NCBI RefSeq assembly: GCF_008726925.1
Contig: NZ_VYWO01000002.1
Span: forward strand, 194,439 to 258,438
DNA: 64,000 nt
Direction: 5' to 3'
Source: Aerococcus sanguinicola
GTDB taxonomy: Bacteria > Bacillota > Bacilli > Lactobacillales > Aerococcaceae
Position numbers and translations under genes: made by a program. The notes below the pieces were generated by a model. That model was given only the letters and a program-made list of their open reading frames with translations. It was not told where the DNA came from and did not search any database. Positions 25,641-34,734 of this stretch are shown in pieces (positions within the stretch are counted from its first letter, which is position 1; each line of letters begins with the position of its first letter).

Positions 25641-27647
25641 TTGTTCGATAAAGTTGATGAGCTCGGAGTGAATACGATTCGTACCCTCAGCATGGACATG
25701 ATTGAGAAGGCTAATTCTGGCCACCCTGGTTTGCCGATGGGGGCAGCGCCAATGGCTTACGTGCTCTGGACCAAACACTTAAAAGTGAATCCAAAAACGT
25801 CAACAAACTGGGTTGACCGCGACCGTTTCATTCTTTCGGCAGGTCACGGGTCAGCTATGCTTTATTCGCTCTTGCACTTGGCAGGTTATGATGTGACGGT
25901 TGATGACCTTAAGGCTTTCCGCCAATGGGAGAGTCGGACGCCTGGTCACCCTGAAGTGAACCATACCGATGGGGTTGAAGCAACCACTGGCCCGCTCGGT
26001 CAAGGGATTGGGATGGCAGTGGGTATGGCTATGGCCGAAGCCCACTTAGCAGCCCGCTATAACCAGGAAGACCATCAGGTTGTGGACCATTATACCTATG
26101 CCCTTTGTGGGGACGGGGACCTTATGGAGGGCATCTCCCAAGAAGCTGCTTCCTTAGCTGGTCACCTGGGCCTCGGCAAGTTAGTGGTGCTCTATGATTC
26201 GAACGATATTTCCTTGGACGGCCCGACCTCTAAGGCCTTCACAGAAAATGTCCAACAACGCTTTAAAGCGAACAATTGGCATTATCTCCGGGTAGAAGAT
26301 GGCAATGACCTGGAAGCAATTGACCAAGCCATTAAAGAGGCCAAGGCCCACACCGACCAACCAAGTCTGATTGAAGTGAAGACCGTGATTGGTTATGGCG
26401 CACCTAATGCCGGTAGTTCAGCAGTCCACGGGGCTCCACTGGGTAAGGAAGGCATCTTGGCAGCTAAGGCCATCTACCAATGGGAGAATGATGATTTCTT
26501 CGTTCCAGAAGAAGTTAAAGCGCGTTTCCAAAGCGAAATGGTGGAAGCTGGTGCCCAGGCTGAAGCTGCTTGGGAAGAAGCCTTCGAAGCTTACCGCCAA
26601 GCCTATCCCGACTTAGCCCGAGACTTCAAGCTCGGCTTCAGCCAGGACTTGCCAAGTGACTGGGCAGAAGACTTGCCGGTCTATGCTAGCGACAGCAAGT
26701 TAGCCTCCCGTCAATCGAGCCATGAAGTCCTCCAGGTGCTTTCAGAGAAATTACCTTATCTCTGGGGTGGGGCAGCTGACCTGGCTTCTTCCAATAAGAC
26801 CATGGTCAGTGCAGAAGAAGACTTTACCCCGGATAACTACGCCGGACGTAATATCTGGTTTGGCGTTCGTGAATTTGCTATGGCAGCGGCTATGAATGGG
26901 ATTCAACTCCACGGCGGGTCCAAGGTTTATGGCGGGACCTTCTTCTCCTTCGTTGACTACTTGCGCCCAGCTCTCCGCTTGGCAGCCATCCAAGGCACAG
27001 CCCCTGTCTTCGTGATGACCCACGATTCCGTAGCGGTCGGGGAAGATGGGCCAACCCATGAGCCAATCGAACAATTAGCCAGCATCCGGTCCATTCCGAA
27101 TGTTCAAGTTATCCGCCCAGCTGATGCCAATGAAACCGTCGCTGCTTGGAAGCAAGCTGTTGAAACCCAGGACAAGCCAACCGTGCTCGTCCTCAGCCGC
27201 CAAGGCCTCCCAAGCCTGGAAAATACAGTCCAAGCGCCAATCGATAAGGGGGCCTATATCGTTTCCCCTGCCCAAGCTGACCATGCAGAAGCGGATGGCC
27301 TGATCCTAGCGACTGGGTCAGAAGTGGCCTTGGCGATTGAAGCCCAAGCTAAGCTAGCAGAAGCTGACTTAGACGTTGCTGTAGTTTCTATGCCAAGCTG
27401 GGATTGCTTTGAAGCCCAAGATGAAGCTTATAAAGAAAGTATCCTCCCAAGCCAAGTGACCGCCCGACTGGCTGTCGAAATGAGTGCTTCTTTCGGTTGG
27501 GAACGCTATGTTGGCAGCCAAGGCGATAGCCTAACCATTGACCAATTTGGTTTCTCTGCACCTGGTGACCTGATCCAAGAGCAATTAGGCTTCACTGCTG
27601 ACAATGTGGCAGCTAAGATGCGCCAGGTTATTGACAATCAAAAATAA
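25641..27647 (+). CDS. tkt: Transketolase
   Basis: 668 residues from a TTG start with GAGGTGA eight bases before; no ATG fits because homology begins at the first codons ([20 protein letters not shown]). Thiamine diphosphate motif [20 protein letters not shown] near residue 155, pyrimidine-binding domain with [11 protein letters not shown], and [20 protein letters not shown] are intact. It transfers two-carbon units in the pentose phosphate pathway. Monocistronic and followed by the composite repeat element. Confidence 0.96.
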   Translation: MFDKVDELGVNTIRTLSMDMIEKANSGHPGLPMGAAPMAYVLWTKHLKVNPKTSTNWVDRDRFILSAGHGSAMLYSLLHLAGYDVTVDDLKAFRQWESRTPGHPEVNHTDGVEATTGPLGQGIGMAVGMAMAEAHLAARYNQEDHQVVDHYTYALCGDGDLMEGISQEAASLAGHLGLGKLVVLYDSNDISLDGPTSKAFTENVQQRFKANNWHYLRVEDGNDLEAIDQAIKEAKAHTDQPSLIEVKTVIGYGAPNAGSSAVHGAPLGKEGILAAKAIYQWENDDFFVPEEVKARFQSEMVEAGAQAEAAWEEAFEAYRQAYPDLARDFKLGFSQDLPSDWAEDLPVYASDSKLASRQSSHEVLQVLSEKLPYLWGGAADLASSNKTMVSAEEDFTPDNYAGRNIWFGVREFAMAAAMNGIQLHGGSKVYGGTFFSFVDYLRPALRLAAIQGTAPVFVMTHDSVAVGEDGPTHEPIEQLASIRSIPNVQVIRPADANETVAAWKQAVETQDKPTVLVLSRQGLPSLENTVQAPIDKGAYIVSPAQADHAEADGLILATGSEVALAIEAQAKLAEADLDVAVVSMPSWDCFEAQDEAYKESILPSQVTARLAVEMSASFGWERYVGSQGDSLTIDQFGFSAPGDLIQEQLGFTADNVAAKMRQVIDNQK

Positions 27648-27705
27648 ATGATTCTGCCTGCTCGAGGGCGGAACTTACAATAAGAATAAGCTTTGAAATT
27701 TTTTA

Positions 27706-28055
27706 GGAGAGTGTGACAAAAGTCGGTTAGCCCTGAATCTGCTAACGCATACTATATCTGTAACTCGCTTCGCTTCGAACAGCTATAGCAACTGTCCGCG
27801 AATTATGGAAGAACCTTGTCAAAGGATCTTCCATAATTCGTAGTTGGGTTCACAAAGGCAAAAAGGGAGTGACTTCAGCAAAGTGGAACGATCGGCTAAA
27901 GCCGCTCTTATCCTCTTTGCCTCCAGTCATCCCTTTTTGGACGCCTTTGCTCACACCCTGTACGAAGTGGATGTCAGGGCTGACTTTTGGAACACGTTTT
28001 TAAAGAATAGTTCGTATTCTATATAGAAGCCGGGACTTTTGTCCCAGCTTCTTTT
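27706..28055. mobile_element. Intergenic inverted-repeat (MITE-like) element with nested hairpin element
   Basis: Left end GTGACAAAAGTCGGTTAGCC and right end GTCAGGGCTGACTTTTGGAA are imperfect inverted repeats. Between them lie AACTCGCTTCGCTTCGAACA and the hairpin AATTATGGAAGA...TCTTCCATAATT. After the right repeat a constant tail carries GAATA/TATTC and the terminator GAAGCCGGGAC-TTTT-GTCCCAGCTTC with T residues. No transposase is encoded. The copy at 54377-54607 is nearly identical but lacks the insert at 27841-27962. The element fills most of the 600-bp gap between tkt and the PTS operon. Confidence 0.85.
27841..27962. mobile_element. Solo structured hairpin element inserted in the intergenic element
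   Basis: Starts TAGTTGGGTT and ends TGCTCACACCCTGTA. It has the same plan as the array at 1-521: GGC, AAAAAGGGA/TCCCTTTTT, GACT/AGTC, TCA opposite CTCC, GCAAAG/CTTTGC, an apical CGGC/GCCG hairpin and a closing GCC. It interrupts ATAATTCG and CGAAGTGG, which are contiguous (ATAATTCGTGAAGTGG) in the 54377-54607 copy. A short open frame spanning it is not a gene. Confidence 0.85.
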
Positions 28056-28164
28056 TAAATGGTATTTTTTGACGGAAGTTTTGTCTCTCCCCGGTCTGGT
28101 GGAGTTTCTTTCTTTTGACCTGGAATCGATTTACGAAACGATAGAAAACGAAAGCGATTTAACC

Positions 28165-28213
28165 TTGAAAGGAAAGTTTAAAAAGGTTATAATAAATTGG
28201 TAATCGTTTTCAT
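28165..28213 (+). promoter_or_regulatory. Promoter and cre site of the PTS-Man operon
   Basis: TTGAAA (28165-28170), 17-bp spacer, TATAAT (28188-28193). Just downstream, GGTAATCGTTTTCAT (28199-28213; reverse complement ATGAAAACGATTACC) matches the CcpA operator WTGNAANCGNWNNCW in 14 of 15 positions, at the transcription start, a repressing position. A weaker match (TAGAAAACGAAAGCG) lies upstream of the -35. Confidence 0.75.
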
Positions 28214-28255
28214 TGATAGATTAAATTTATACAGAATGAACAAGGAGGTATTGGA

Positions 28256-29248
28256 ATGGTTGGAATTATCCTCGCTAGTCATGGTGAGTTTGCGAATGGC
28301 ATTTTGCAATCGGGGGCTATGATTTTTGGCGACCAGGAAGATGTGGCAGCAGTCACCCTGCTCCCTTCGGAAGGGCCGGACGATGTGCGGGCCAAGATGG
28401 AAGAAGCCATTGCATCTTTTTCAGATCCTGACCAGGTATTGTTTTTGGTTGACTTGTGGGGTGGGACGCCCTTCAACCAGGCAAGTAATTTATTCGAAGG
28501 ACATGAAGATAGCTGGGCCATTGTGTCGGGTATGAACCTGCCCATGGTGATTGAGGCCTATGCGTCACGCTTCTCTATGACGACTGCCCAAGAGATTGCG
28601 GGTCATATCCTAGATACAGCCAAGGACGGGGTTAAGCCCCTACCCGAGGGCCTGGCTAAGGAAGGCTCAGAGGCAGAGGAAGCAGGTGAAGAAGCAGCTC
28701 CGGCAAGCAATGGTCAAGTAGGAAGCCCCGGCCAGATGGATATTGTCCTGGCGCGGATCGACTCCCGCCTCTTGCACGGCCAGGTTGCAACGGGCTGGAC
28801 CCGGGCGACACATCCCACGCGAATTATTGTGGTATCGGATGCTGTGGCCCAAGATGACTTGCGGACCCAATTGATTAAGCAAGCGGCGCCGTCGGGTGTT
28901 AAGGCCCATGTGATTCCGATTGACCAGATGATCAAGATCGGCAAGGACCAAGAACACTTCGGTAAGGAACGGGCCCTCTTACTCTTTGAAAATCCTCAAG
29001 ATGTCTTGCGGGTTGTAGAAGGTGGTGTCCCACTGGAAGAGGTTAATGTGGGCTCCATGGCCCACACCAAGGGCAAGGTCCAACCTAATAAGGTCTTGGC
29101 CTTCAGCCAGGAAGATATTGACACCTTCAAAGCTTTGAAAGATAAAGGCCTGCGCTTCGATGTGCGCAAGGTACCTGCTGACCAAGCTGATAACATGGAC
29201 AGTATCTTGCAACAAGCACAGAAGGAAATTGACAAACAGAATGCATAA
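28256..29248 (+). CDS. manX: PTS mannose-family EIIAB component
   Basis: 330 residues. EIIA domain (1-130): phosphorylated His in ASHGEFANG (His9), with VDLWGGTPFNQA. Ala/Glu-rich linker to about 160. EIIB domain: IDSRLLHGQVATGW with its phospho-His near residue 178. Cytosolic phosphoryl relay from HPr to the sugar. First gene of an EIIAB-EIIC-EIID set under a promoter with a cre site. Confidence 0.93.
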   Translation: MVGIILASHGEFANGILQSGAMIFGDQEDVAAVTLLPSEGPDDVRAKMEEAIASFSDPDQVLFLVDLWGGTPFNQASNLFEGHEDSWAIVSGMNLPMVIEAYASRFSMTTAQEIAGHILDTAKDGVKPLPEGLAKEGSEAEEAGEEAAPASNGQVGSPGQMDIVLARIDSRLLHGQVATGWTRATHPTRIIVVSDAVAQDDLRTQLIKQAAPSGVKAHVIPIDQMIKIGKDQEHFGKERALLLFENPQDVLRVVEGGVPLEEVNVGSMAHTKGKVQPNKVLAFSQEDIDTFKALKDKGLRFDVRKVPADQADNMDSILQQAQKEIDKQNA

Positions 29249-29276
29249 AATAAATGCTTAAGGAGGGAACATTCTC

Positions 29277-30089
29277 ATGGATTTGAATATTATCCAAATT
29301 ATTTTGATTATCTTTATTGCCTTCTTAGCTGGAACCGAGGGGATCTTGGATGCCTGGCACTTTCACCAACCGGTGATTGCCTGTACCTTGATTGGACTCG
29401 TTAGTGGCCAGCTAGGACCCTGCCTGATGCTGGGCGGATCTTTACAGATGATTGCTTTAGGTTGGGCGAATATTGGGGCGGCCGTTGCTCCGGATGCTGC
29501 CTTAGCCGCCGTTGCTTCAGCTATTATTTTAGTTTTAGGGGGGCAAGGCCAGGCGGGAATCGGTTCAGCCATTGCCTTGGCTGTTCCGCTAGCCGTAGCG
29601 GGTCTGCTCCTTACCATCATTTGCCGGACCCTAGCAACAGGGATCGTCCATATTATGGATGGGGCGGCAGCTGAAGGGAATATTCGCAAGGTTGAGCTCT
29701 GGCATGTGATTGCGATTATCATGCAGGGGGTTCGGATTGCGATTCCTGCCGCTTTGATCCTAGCGATTGGGGCGGGTCCCGTACGCGAACTCCTCTTAGC
29801 CATGCCTGACTGGTTGACAGAAGGGCTTTCCATCGGTGGGGGCATGGTGGTTGCTGTAGGCTATGCTATGGTTATCAACATGATGGCGACTCGCGAAGTT
29901 TGGCCTTTCTTTGCCATTGGCTTCGTCCTTGCGACCATCCAAGAGCTCACCTTGATCGGCCTCGGGGCAATTGGTATCGCCTTGGCTTTACTCTATCTCC
30001 AACTCTCCAAGATGGGCGGGTCAGGCAATGGACAGTCTGGTCCTAAACATACCGGGGACCCTGTTGGCGACTTGATTGATGACTATTAA
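29277..30089 (+). CDS. manY: PTS mannose-family EIIC component
   Basis: 270 residues, hydrophobic, with the family segment AFLAGTEGILDAWHFHQPVI near the N-terminus and ALGWANIGAAVAPDAALAAV near residue 60. Membrane channel for the sugar taken up with EIID. AAGGAGG upstream; 28 bp after manX. Confidence 0.92.
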   Translation: MDLNIIQIILIIFIAFLAGTEGILDAWHFHQPVIACTLIGLVSGQLGPCLMLGGSLQMIALGWANIGAAVAPDAALAAVASAIILVLGGQGQAGIGSAIALAVPLAVAGLLLTIICRTLATGIVHIMDGAAAEGNIRKVELWHVIAIIMQGVRIAIPAALILAIGAGPVRELLLAMPDWLTEGLSIGGGMVVAVGYAMVINMMATREVWPFFAIGFVLATIQELTLIGLGAIGIALALLYLQLSKMGGSGNGQSGPKHTGDPVGDLIDDY

Positions 30090-30106
30090 AGAAAGGAGAA
30101 TTCGTA

Positions 30107-31018
30107 ATGGCAGAAGGCGTTAAACTATCGAAACGTGACCGTATCTCCGTCTGGCTACGGTCCACCTATCTCCAAGGTTCTTGGAACTATGAACGGATGC
30201 AGAATGGTGGCTGGGTCTTCTCAATGATTCCAGCTATTCGCAAACTCTATAAGACGAAGGATGACCAGGCCAAGGCTTTGCAGCGGCATTTGGAATTCTT
30301 TAATACCCACCCCTATGTGGCTTCACCTATTCTAGGTGTTACCCTAGCTCTGGAAGAGGAACGTGCGAATGGGGCACCCGTAGATGATGTGGCCATCCAA
30401 GGGGTTAAAGTGGGGATGATGGGTCCTCTAGCAGGAATCGGCGACCCTGTTTTTTGGTTCACCGTGAAACCAATTGTAGGGGCCCTAGCCGCTTCTCTAG
30501 CGATGGGGGGCAATATTCTCGGCCCAATTATTTATTTTGTGGCATGGAATGTTATCCGTTTGGGCTTCATGTGGTATACCCAAGAATTTGGCTATAAGGC
30601 CGGGTCGCGGATTACCGAAGACTTGTCGGGTGGTCTGCTCCAAGATATTACCAAGGGGGCTTCTATTCTGGGGATGTTTATCCTTGGCTCCTTAGTTAAC
30701 CGTTGGGTGGCAATCTCCTTTACCCCGGTGGTATCAGAGGTTCCTCTCGACCAAGGGGCTTATATTGAATGGGATAAACTCCCTGCCGGTGCAGAAGGAA
30801 TTAAGGTCGCCCTCCAACAACAGGCCCAGGGCTTATCTTTAGAACCGACTAAAGTAACGACCCTCCAAGATAACTTGGATAGCCTGATTCCTGGGCTGGC
30901 TGGTCTCTTATTGACCCTCTTCTGTATGTGGTTATTGAACAAGAAGGTCTCACCTATTGTGATTATTCTGGGCCTCTTCGTAGCGGGGGTTATCCTCCAT
31001 GTGATCGGTCTTATGTAG
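30107..31018 (+). CDS. manZ: PTS mannose-family EIID component
   Basis: 303 residues. Family landmarks: RSTYLQGSWNYERMQNGGW near residue 18, LEFFNTHPYVASPILGVTLA near 65, and MMGPLAGIGDPVFWFTVKPI near 110, with C-terminal membrane helices. Partner of EIIC in the membrane complex that transports mannose/glucose-type sugars. Eighteen bases after manY. Confidence 0.93.
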   Translation: MAEGVKLSKRDRISVWLRSTYLQGSWNYERMQNGGWVFSMIPAIRKLYKTKDDQAKALQRHLEFFNTHPYVASPILGVTLALEEERANGAPVDDVAIQGVKVGMMGPLAGIGDPVFWFTVKPIVGALAASLAMGGNILGPIIYFVAWNVIRLGFMWYTQEFGYKAGSRITEDLSGGLLQDITKGASILGMFILGSLVNRWVAISFTPVVSEVPLDQGAYIEWDKLPAGAEGIKVALQQQAQGLSLEPTKVTTLQDNLDSLIPGLAGLLLTLFCMWLLNKKVSPIVIILGLFVAGVILHVIGLM

Positions 31019-31065
31019 TGAATAAATAGTTTGAAAGTTAGCCCTGGCATCCACTTGAGCAACTG

Positions 31066-31190
31066 GAGAGTATAATAAAAGTCACTTAACCTTGAATCAG
31101 TTATAGTAACTGTCTGCGAACAATGGAAGAAGCTTGCTAAAGGCTCTTCTATTATTCGTGGACTGACTATCAGGGCTGACTTTTGAAGAC
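31066..31190. repeat. Decayed copy of the intergenic IR element
   Basis: GAGAGTATAATAAAAGTCAC... and ...TCAGGGCTGACTTTTGAAG are recognisable ends; the core AGTAACTGTCTGCGAACAATGGAAGAAGCTTGCTAAAGG region is related to the other copies but shortened and mutated, and the terminator tail is missing. Lies between manZ and manO. Confidence 0.7.
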
Positions 31191-31251
31191 TTCCTGCTTT
31201 GTTCGAGTGTCCCAGGGCTTTCTTCGTTTGATTGATAGGAAAGGAGTCGCT

Positions 31252-31626
31252 ATGGTACAGTCTTTAAACCAAGAGGTCGTTTACGTGACCAAGGCAACAT
31301 CATTTTTAGGGATGGCGGATTATGGTAAAATTCTCTTAGGGAATGCGGCCTTTGAATTCTATGATGACCGCAATCCGGCTAACTTTATCCAGATTCCCTG
31401 GGAGGAAATTGACTATGTAGTGGTCTCCATCCTCTTCTCAGGCCGTTGGATTCCGCGTTTCGCCATCCAAACACAAAAAGCCGGTAGCTTCAGCTTCGCA
31501 GCTAAAGATACCAAGGCTTTGTTGCGTCAGGTCCGTCACTATGTGCCAGCTGACCGCATTGTCCGCTCGCTTTCTTTCTTTGAAGTGGTCAAGCGGGCCC
31601 TGCTGTCTTGGCGGAAGAAGCCTTAG
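31252..31626 (+). CDS. manO: DUF956 family protein (ManO)
   Basis: 124 residues from ATG 31252 behind AAAGGAG; an upstream in-frame ATG at 31183 overlaps repeat DNA. The motif DYGKILLGNAAFEFYDDRN and IQIPWEEIDYVVVSI match the DUF956/ManO family, which accompanies mannose PTS operons in Lactobacillales and is thought to modulate them. Now separated from manZ by the decayed repeat. Confidence 0.85.
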   Translation: MVQSLNQEVVYVTKATSFLGMADYGKILLGNAAFEFYDDRNPANFIQIPWEEIDYVVVSILFSGRWIPRFAIQTQKAGSFSFAAKDTKALLRQVRHYVPADRIVRSLSFFEVVKRALLSWRKKP

Positions 31627-31637
31627 TTCTCCTAAGG

Positions 31638-32585
31638 CTAAGGATGGGAACAGATGAGCTGGGCTTGGCCCTGGAGCTTGACGCTCTGGATGGCATGGGG
31701 GATGATAAAGGACTGGCCGGCTGTGAGGGCATAAGATTTCCCTGCTGCCTCAATTTGGGCTTGGCCCTGGATGAGGCTGACTAGGCTGTAGGGATGGGTC
31801 TGGGTGTCTACCTGGAGCTCGCCATCGACCTGCCAGAGGTAGACGGTAAAATGCGGGTTAGCCCAAAGCTCAGTAATTTGGCCGCCTGCCTGCTTATCTG
31901 TCTGGGTCTGGGCTTGGGTCTCCCGGCTTGGAAACTGGGTCACAGCGGCGGCTTGGTCTAGGTGGAGTTGCCGCTTCTTGCCGTCTTTATCCTTGCGGTC
32001 GTAGTCGTAGACCCGGTAGGTGGTGTCGGAACTCTGCTGGGTTTCGAGGATGAGCGCCCCGCCTCCAATGGCATGGATGGTTCCAGCCGGGACGGGGAAG
32101 AAGTCGCCTGCTTGGATGGGACGACGCTTGAGCAAGTGGTCCCACTGGCCTTGGTCAGCCAGCTGCAGGAATTCTTCTCGGCTCTGTGCCCGGTGGCCAT
32201 AAACAATCTCTGTGCCCTCCTCAGCCGCAATGACATACCAACATTCCGTCTTGCCGGCTTCGCCTTCATGGGTCCAAGCGTAGTTGTCGTCTGGATGGAC
32301 TTGGACAGAGAGGTCCTCTTTGGCGTCGAGAATCTTCACCAAGAGGGGGAATTGACTGTCGTCTGGCTGGCCAAAGAGCTCCGGTTGGTCTTGGTAGAGT
32401 TCAGCTAGGGTCATCCCAGCATAGGCTTGAGGAGAAGTGACCCGCGAAGGGCCGTGGGGGTGTCCAGAGATGATCCAGGCTTCTCCCGTGTGGTCAGACT
32501 TGAGCGGAAACTGGTAGATATCTTTTAATTTATGCCCGCCCCAGATTTTTTCCTGGAGGTAGGCTTCGAGAAATATGAGGTCCAT
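31638..32585 (-). CDS. manA: Mannose-6-phosphate isomerase, class I
   Basis: 315 residues. Zinc-site motifs are present: QVHPDDNYA near residue 96, and PAGTIHAIGGG near residue 170, followed by LETQQSSDTTYRVYDYDR. It converts mannose 6-phosphate to fructose 6-phosphate in the cytosol, the natural next step after the PTS-Man operon on the other strand. Short bacterial form. A long antisense frame across this gene is an artefact. Confidence 0.95.
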   Translation of the reverse strand: MDLIFLEAYLQEKIWGGHKLKDIYQFPLKSDHTGEAWIISGHPHGPSRVTSPQAYAGMTLAELYQDQPELFGQPDDSQFPLLVKILDAKEDLSVQVHPDDNYAWTHEGEAGKTECWYVIAAEEGTEIVYGHRAQSREEFLQLADQGQWDHLLKRRPIQAGDFFPVPAGTIHAIGGGALILETQQSSDTTYRVYDYDRKDKDGKKRQLHLDQAAAVTQFPSRETQAQTQTDKQAGGQITELWANPHFTVYLWQVDGELQVDTQTHPYSLVSLIQGQAQIEAAGKSYALTAGQSFIIPHAIQSVKLQGQAQLICSHP

Positions 32586-32692
32586 GCGAAGACTCCTTTC
32601 ATAGGCTTGTGTCTCCTATTATACGTGCTTTAAGGAAGGATTGAAAGTGAGTCTAGCTTGCTTGGAAAAAGATTAAAGAAGGGGGAAGAAGA

Positions 32693-33457
32693 GTGAAGAG
32701 ACAAGATGCGATTGTGGAGTGGGTGAGTCAGAAGCGTAAGGTCTCTGTTAATGAACTGGCCGACCACTTCCAGGTTTCTAAGGTCACCATTCGTAAAGAC
32801 TTGGATCGTTTAGAAGAGCGGGGAATCCTGAGCCGCCAGCACGGCTATGCGGTAGTCAGCAGCAGTGCGGATATGAATTACCGCTTGGCTGTCAACTATG
32901 ACGTGAAGCACCGGATTGCCAAAAGGGCGGCGGAGACCATCCAGGATGGGGATACTGTGATGATTGAATCGGGGGGGACCTGTGCTCTTCTAGCGGAAAT
33001 CCTTGCCTTTGAAAAGCGGGATATCACCATTATTACCAATTCAACCTTTATTGCTTCCTTTGTGCACAAATCCTCCAGCGTTAAGTTGATTCTCTTAGGT
33101 GGGGAATACCAGAAGGACTCCCAGGTTTGTGTCGGGCCCTTCCTGCGTGAAATCGCCTCTTATTTTCAGGTCCACCACTTCTTTATGGGGATGGATGGCT
33201 TTGACCCCAAGAAGGGCTTTACGGGGGTGGATGTGGCTCGGATCGATGCTGCCCGAACTCTGGCAGAATCGGCCCAAGAAATCAATGTCTTGATGGATTC
33301 GTCTAAATTTACCAACCCCCAAGGCATCCTGCAATTTCGCTTGGCTGAAGTTGACCGGGTCTATACGGACAGCGGGATTCCGGCAAACATCGCCCAGGCT
33401 CTCGACCAAGCAGGATTGGAAGTTGTCCAGGTAGCTGCTGAAGCAGATGAAGCTTAA
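32693..33457 (+). CDS. DeoR-family transcriptional regulator
   Basis: 254 residues from GTG 32693 (GGGGAAGAA upstream). N-terminal winged helix with VSVNELADHFQVSKVTIRKD near residue 18, then a DeoRC sugar-phosphate sensor domain (SGGTCALLAE, TNSTFIA, LGGEYQ, MGMDGFDPKKGFTG). DeoR proteins repress sugar genes until a phosphorylated sugar binds. Neighbours are ManA and the PTS operon, so a hexose or hexosamine phosphate is a reasonable effector, by inference. Confidence 0.9.
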   Translation: MKRQDAIVEWVSQKRKVSVNELADHFQVSKVTIRKDLDRLEERGILSRQHGYAVVSSSADMNYRLAVNYDVKHRIAKRAAETIQDGDTVMIESGGTCALLAEILAFEKRDITIITNSTFIASFVHKSSSVKLILLGGEYQKDSQVCVGPFLREIASYFQVHHFFMGMDGFDPKKGFTGVDVARIDAARTLAESAQEINVLMDSSKFTNPQGILQFRLAEVDRVYTDSGIPANIAQALDQAGLEVVQVAAEADEA

Positions 33458-33460
33458 GCG

Positions 33461-33498
33461 AAGAGCGCCTCGTTCGAAGGAAGGAGGCGCTCTTTTTT
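33461..33498 (+). terminator. Intrinsic terminator of the DeoR gene
   Basis: AAGAGCGCCTC pairs with GAGGCGCTCTT, then six T residues. Confidence 0.9.
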
Positions 33499-33530
33499 AG
33501 TGGTTCTTGATTTTATTTTAGGCTGAGCGC

Positions 33531-34313
33531 TTACTTAGATAAGCCCGGGAGCCAGTCGAGGACGTCTTGGATATGTTCGTCCCAGTAGTCCCAACCGTGA
33601 CCTCCTTCCCCTTCTTGGAAAGTGAGCTGGAGCTGGTCTTGGTAGCGGGTCTTAAAGTCATGGTTCTGTTCAATGAGCGCATCTTCCTTGCCGCAAGTGA
33701 GGAAGACTTGGGGCAGGTCAATGTCTGCTTGGAGGGCTTGGTCCACCAAGTGGTAAATGTCTTTGTCGGTATCTTTAGGGTCTTGTCCGCCAAAGAGCAG
33801 ATCAAATTCAAAAGGAGATTTTGGATCAGGACCGTCTTGGTAGCGGGCAGAAATATCTGTAACACCCGATAAGGAAGCTACATAGCCATATTGTTCGGGA
33901 TAAGTGAAGGCTGCCTTGAGCGCTCCATAGCCGCCCATGGAAGCTCCGGCAATAAAGGTATCTTCCCGCTTGCTGGACACAGGGAGCAAGTTTTGGATAT
34001 AAGCCGGCAGCTCCAAACTGATAAAATCACTGTAGGCATAGGCCTTGGCCGTATTCATATAGAAGCCGCGGTGGGTGGTAGGCATTACAATAACCAGGTC
34101 CAAGTCGCGGGCATAGCGTTCGAGTGAAGTGAAGCGTAACCAGCCATCTTCGTTACTGGACAGGCCATGTAAGAGGTAGAGGACACGGTAAGGGGGTCGG
34201 CGTTTCTGACGGATTGCGTCGGGAGTACGCTCACAGTTCTGGGGGACGAGGATATTGAGATGCATATCCATCCGTAGGGTATCGGAATAGAAAGTTGCGT
34301 GTAATCGAGTCAT
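33531..34313 (-). CDS. Esterase (tributyrin esterase/S-formylglutathione hydrolase-like)
   Basis: 260 residues from ATG 34313 (AAGGAGG eight bases before). Alpha/beta hydrolase with LLHGLSSNEDGW near residue 46, nucleophile GASMGGYGAL near residue 115, and late Asp/His (GGHGWDYWDEH). It resembles EstA esterases of lactic acid bacteria that hydrolyse short-chain esters. Cytosolic, single gene. Confidence 0.85.
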   Translation of the reverse strand: MTRLHATFYSDTLRMDMHLNILVPQNCERTPDAIRQKRRPPYRVLYLLHGLSSNEDGWLRFTSLERYARDLDLVIVMPTTHRGFYMNTAKAYAYSDFISLELPAYIQNLLPVSSKREDTFIAGASMGGYGALKAAFTYPEQYGYVASLSGVTDISARYQDGPDPKSPFEFDLLFGGQDPKDTDKDIYHLVDQALQADIDLPQVFLTCGKEDALIEQNHDFKTRYQDQLQLTFQEGEGGHGWDYWDEHIQDVLDWLPGLSK

Positions 34314-34450
34314 ATCATTTCCTCCTTGCTTTGTTCTAAGTTTATTATAACAAAAGTCGCCAGGCCAGTCTGGCCAGCTGTTTTCTATCATTTTCAGCTT
34401 GCTAAATGAATTAAATTATTGTATATTGTTAATAGTATCACTAAATAAAT

Positions 34451-34662
34451 GAGTGGGGGTATTTACATGGTTAAGCTATGAGTACAGTTAAATGACGCTA
34501 GTTTAGCAAACATTTGTAAATGCGCCTATTTAATGAGTTTTAGTGCTAGGATTTAAGCGGACGGGGTTTTTTATGCCTATTTTTAACCTGGTCAGTGCTT
34601 GCCTAGAAGAGAGGACTCCTATCAATTAAGCGCTCGCATTTGTTTGCGGCGCTTTTTTGCTC
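34451..34662 (+). ncRNA. Candidate structured RNA A with terminator
   Basis: Begins GAGTGGGGG, then an outer helix GTATTTACA (34459-34467) with TGTAAATGC (34515-34523) enclosing 47 nt, a further region containing GCTAGG, and an intrinsic terminator AAGCGCTCGCATTTGTTTGCGGCGC plus six T (34628-34658). The element at 35561 has the same 5' signature, helix and distances with different stem bases. Together with the terminator this looks like a terminated leader or small RNA. An own promoter for the next gene lies after the terminator. Not matched to a riboswitch family I know. Confidence 0.5.
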
Positions 34663-34669
34663 TTTTAGC

Positions 34670-34698
34670 TTGAAAAAATCGCCGGACACGCGTAGACT
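34670..34698 (+). promoter_or_regulatory. Promoter of the SufT-like gene
   Basis: TTGAAA (34670-34675), 17-bp spacer, TAGACT (34693-34698), right after the terminator of RNA A. Confidence 0.65.
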
Positions 34699-34734
34699 AT
34701 CTACTTAGTGAAAGCAGAATTGGAGGCGATTCCT

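Noticed and set aside
27844-28026. 60-residue open frame in the intergenic element
   Set aside because: It lies in the nested hairpin element and the right inverted repeat; no coding features.
28666-29235. Overlapping minus-strand frames in manX and manY
   Set aside because: They mirror the codon pattern of clear PTS genes and have no start signals.
31962-32408. 148-residue plus-strand frame antisense to manA
   Set aside because: It is the shadow of manA, which has all family motifs; the antisense frame lacks a ribosome site and recognisable domain.
34467-34560. A tiny selenoprotein starting ATGGTTAAGCTATGA in RNA A, and a similar one at 35578
   Set aside because: Both ATG codons are part of the conserved outer helix; the peptides after the TGA are unrelated to each other and to known families.
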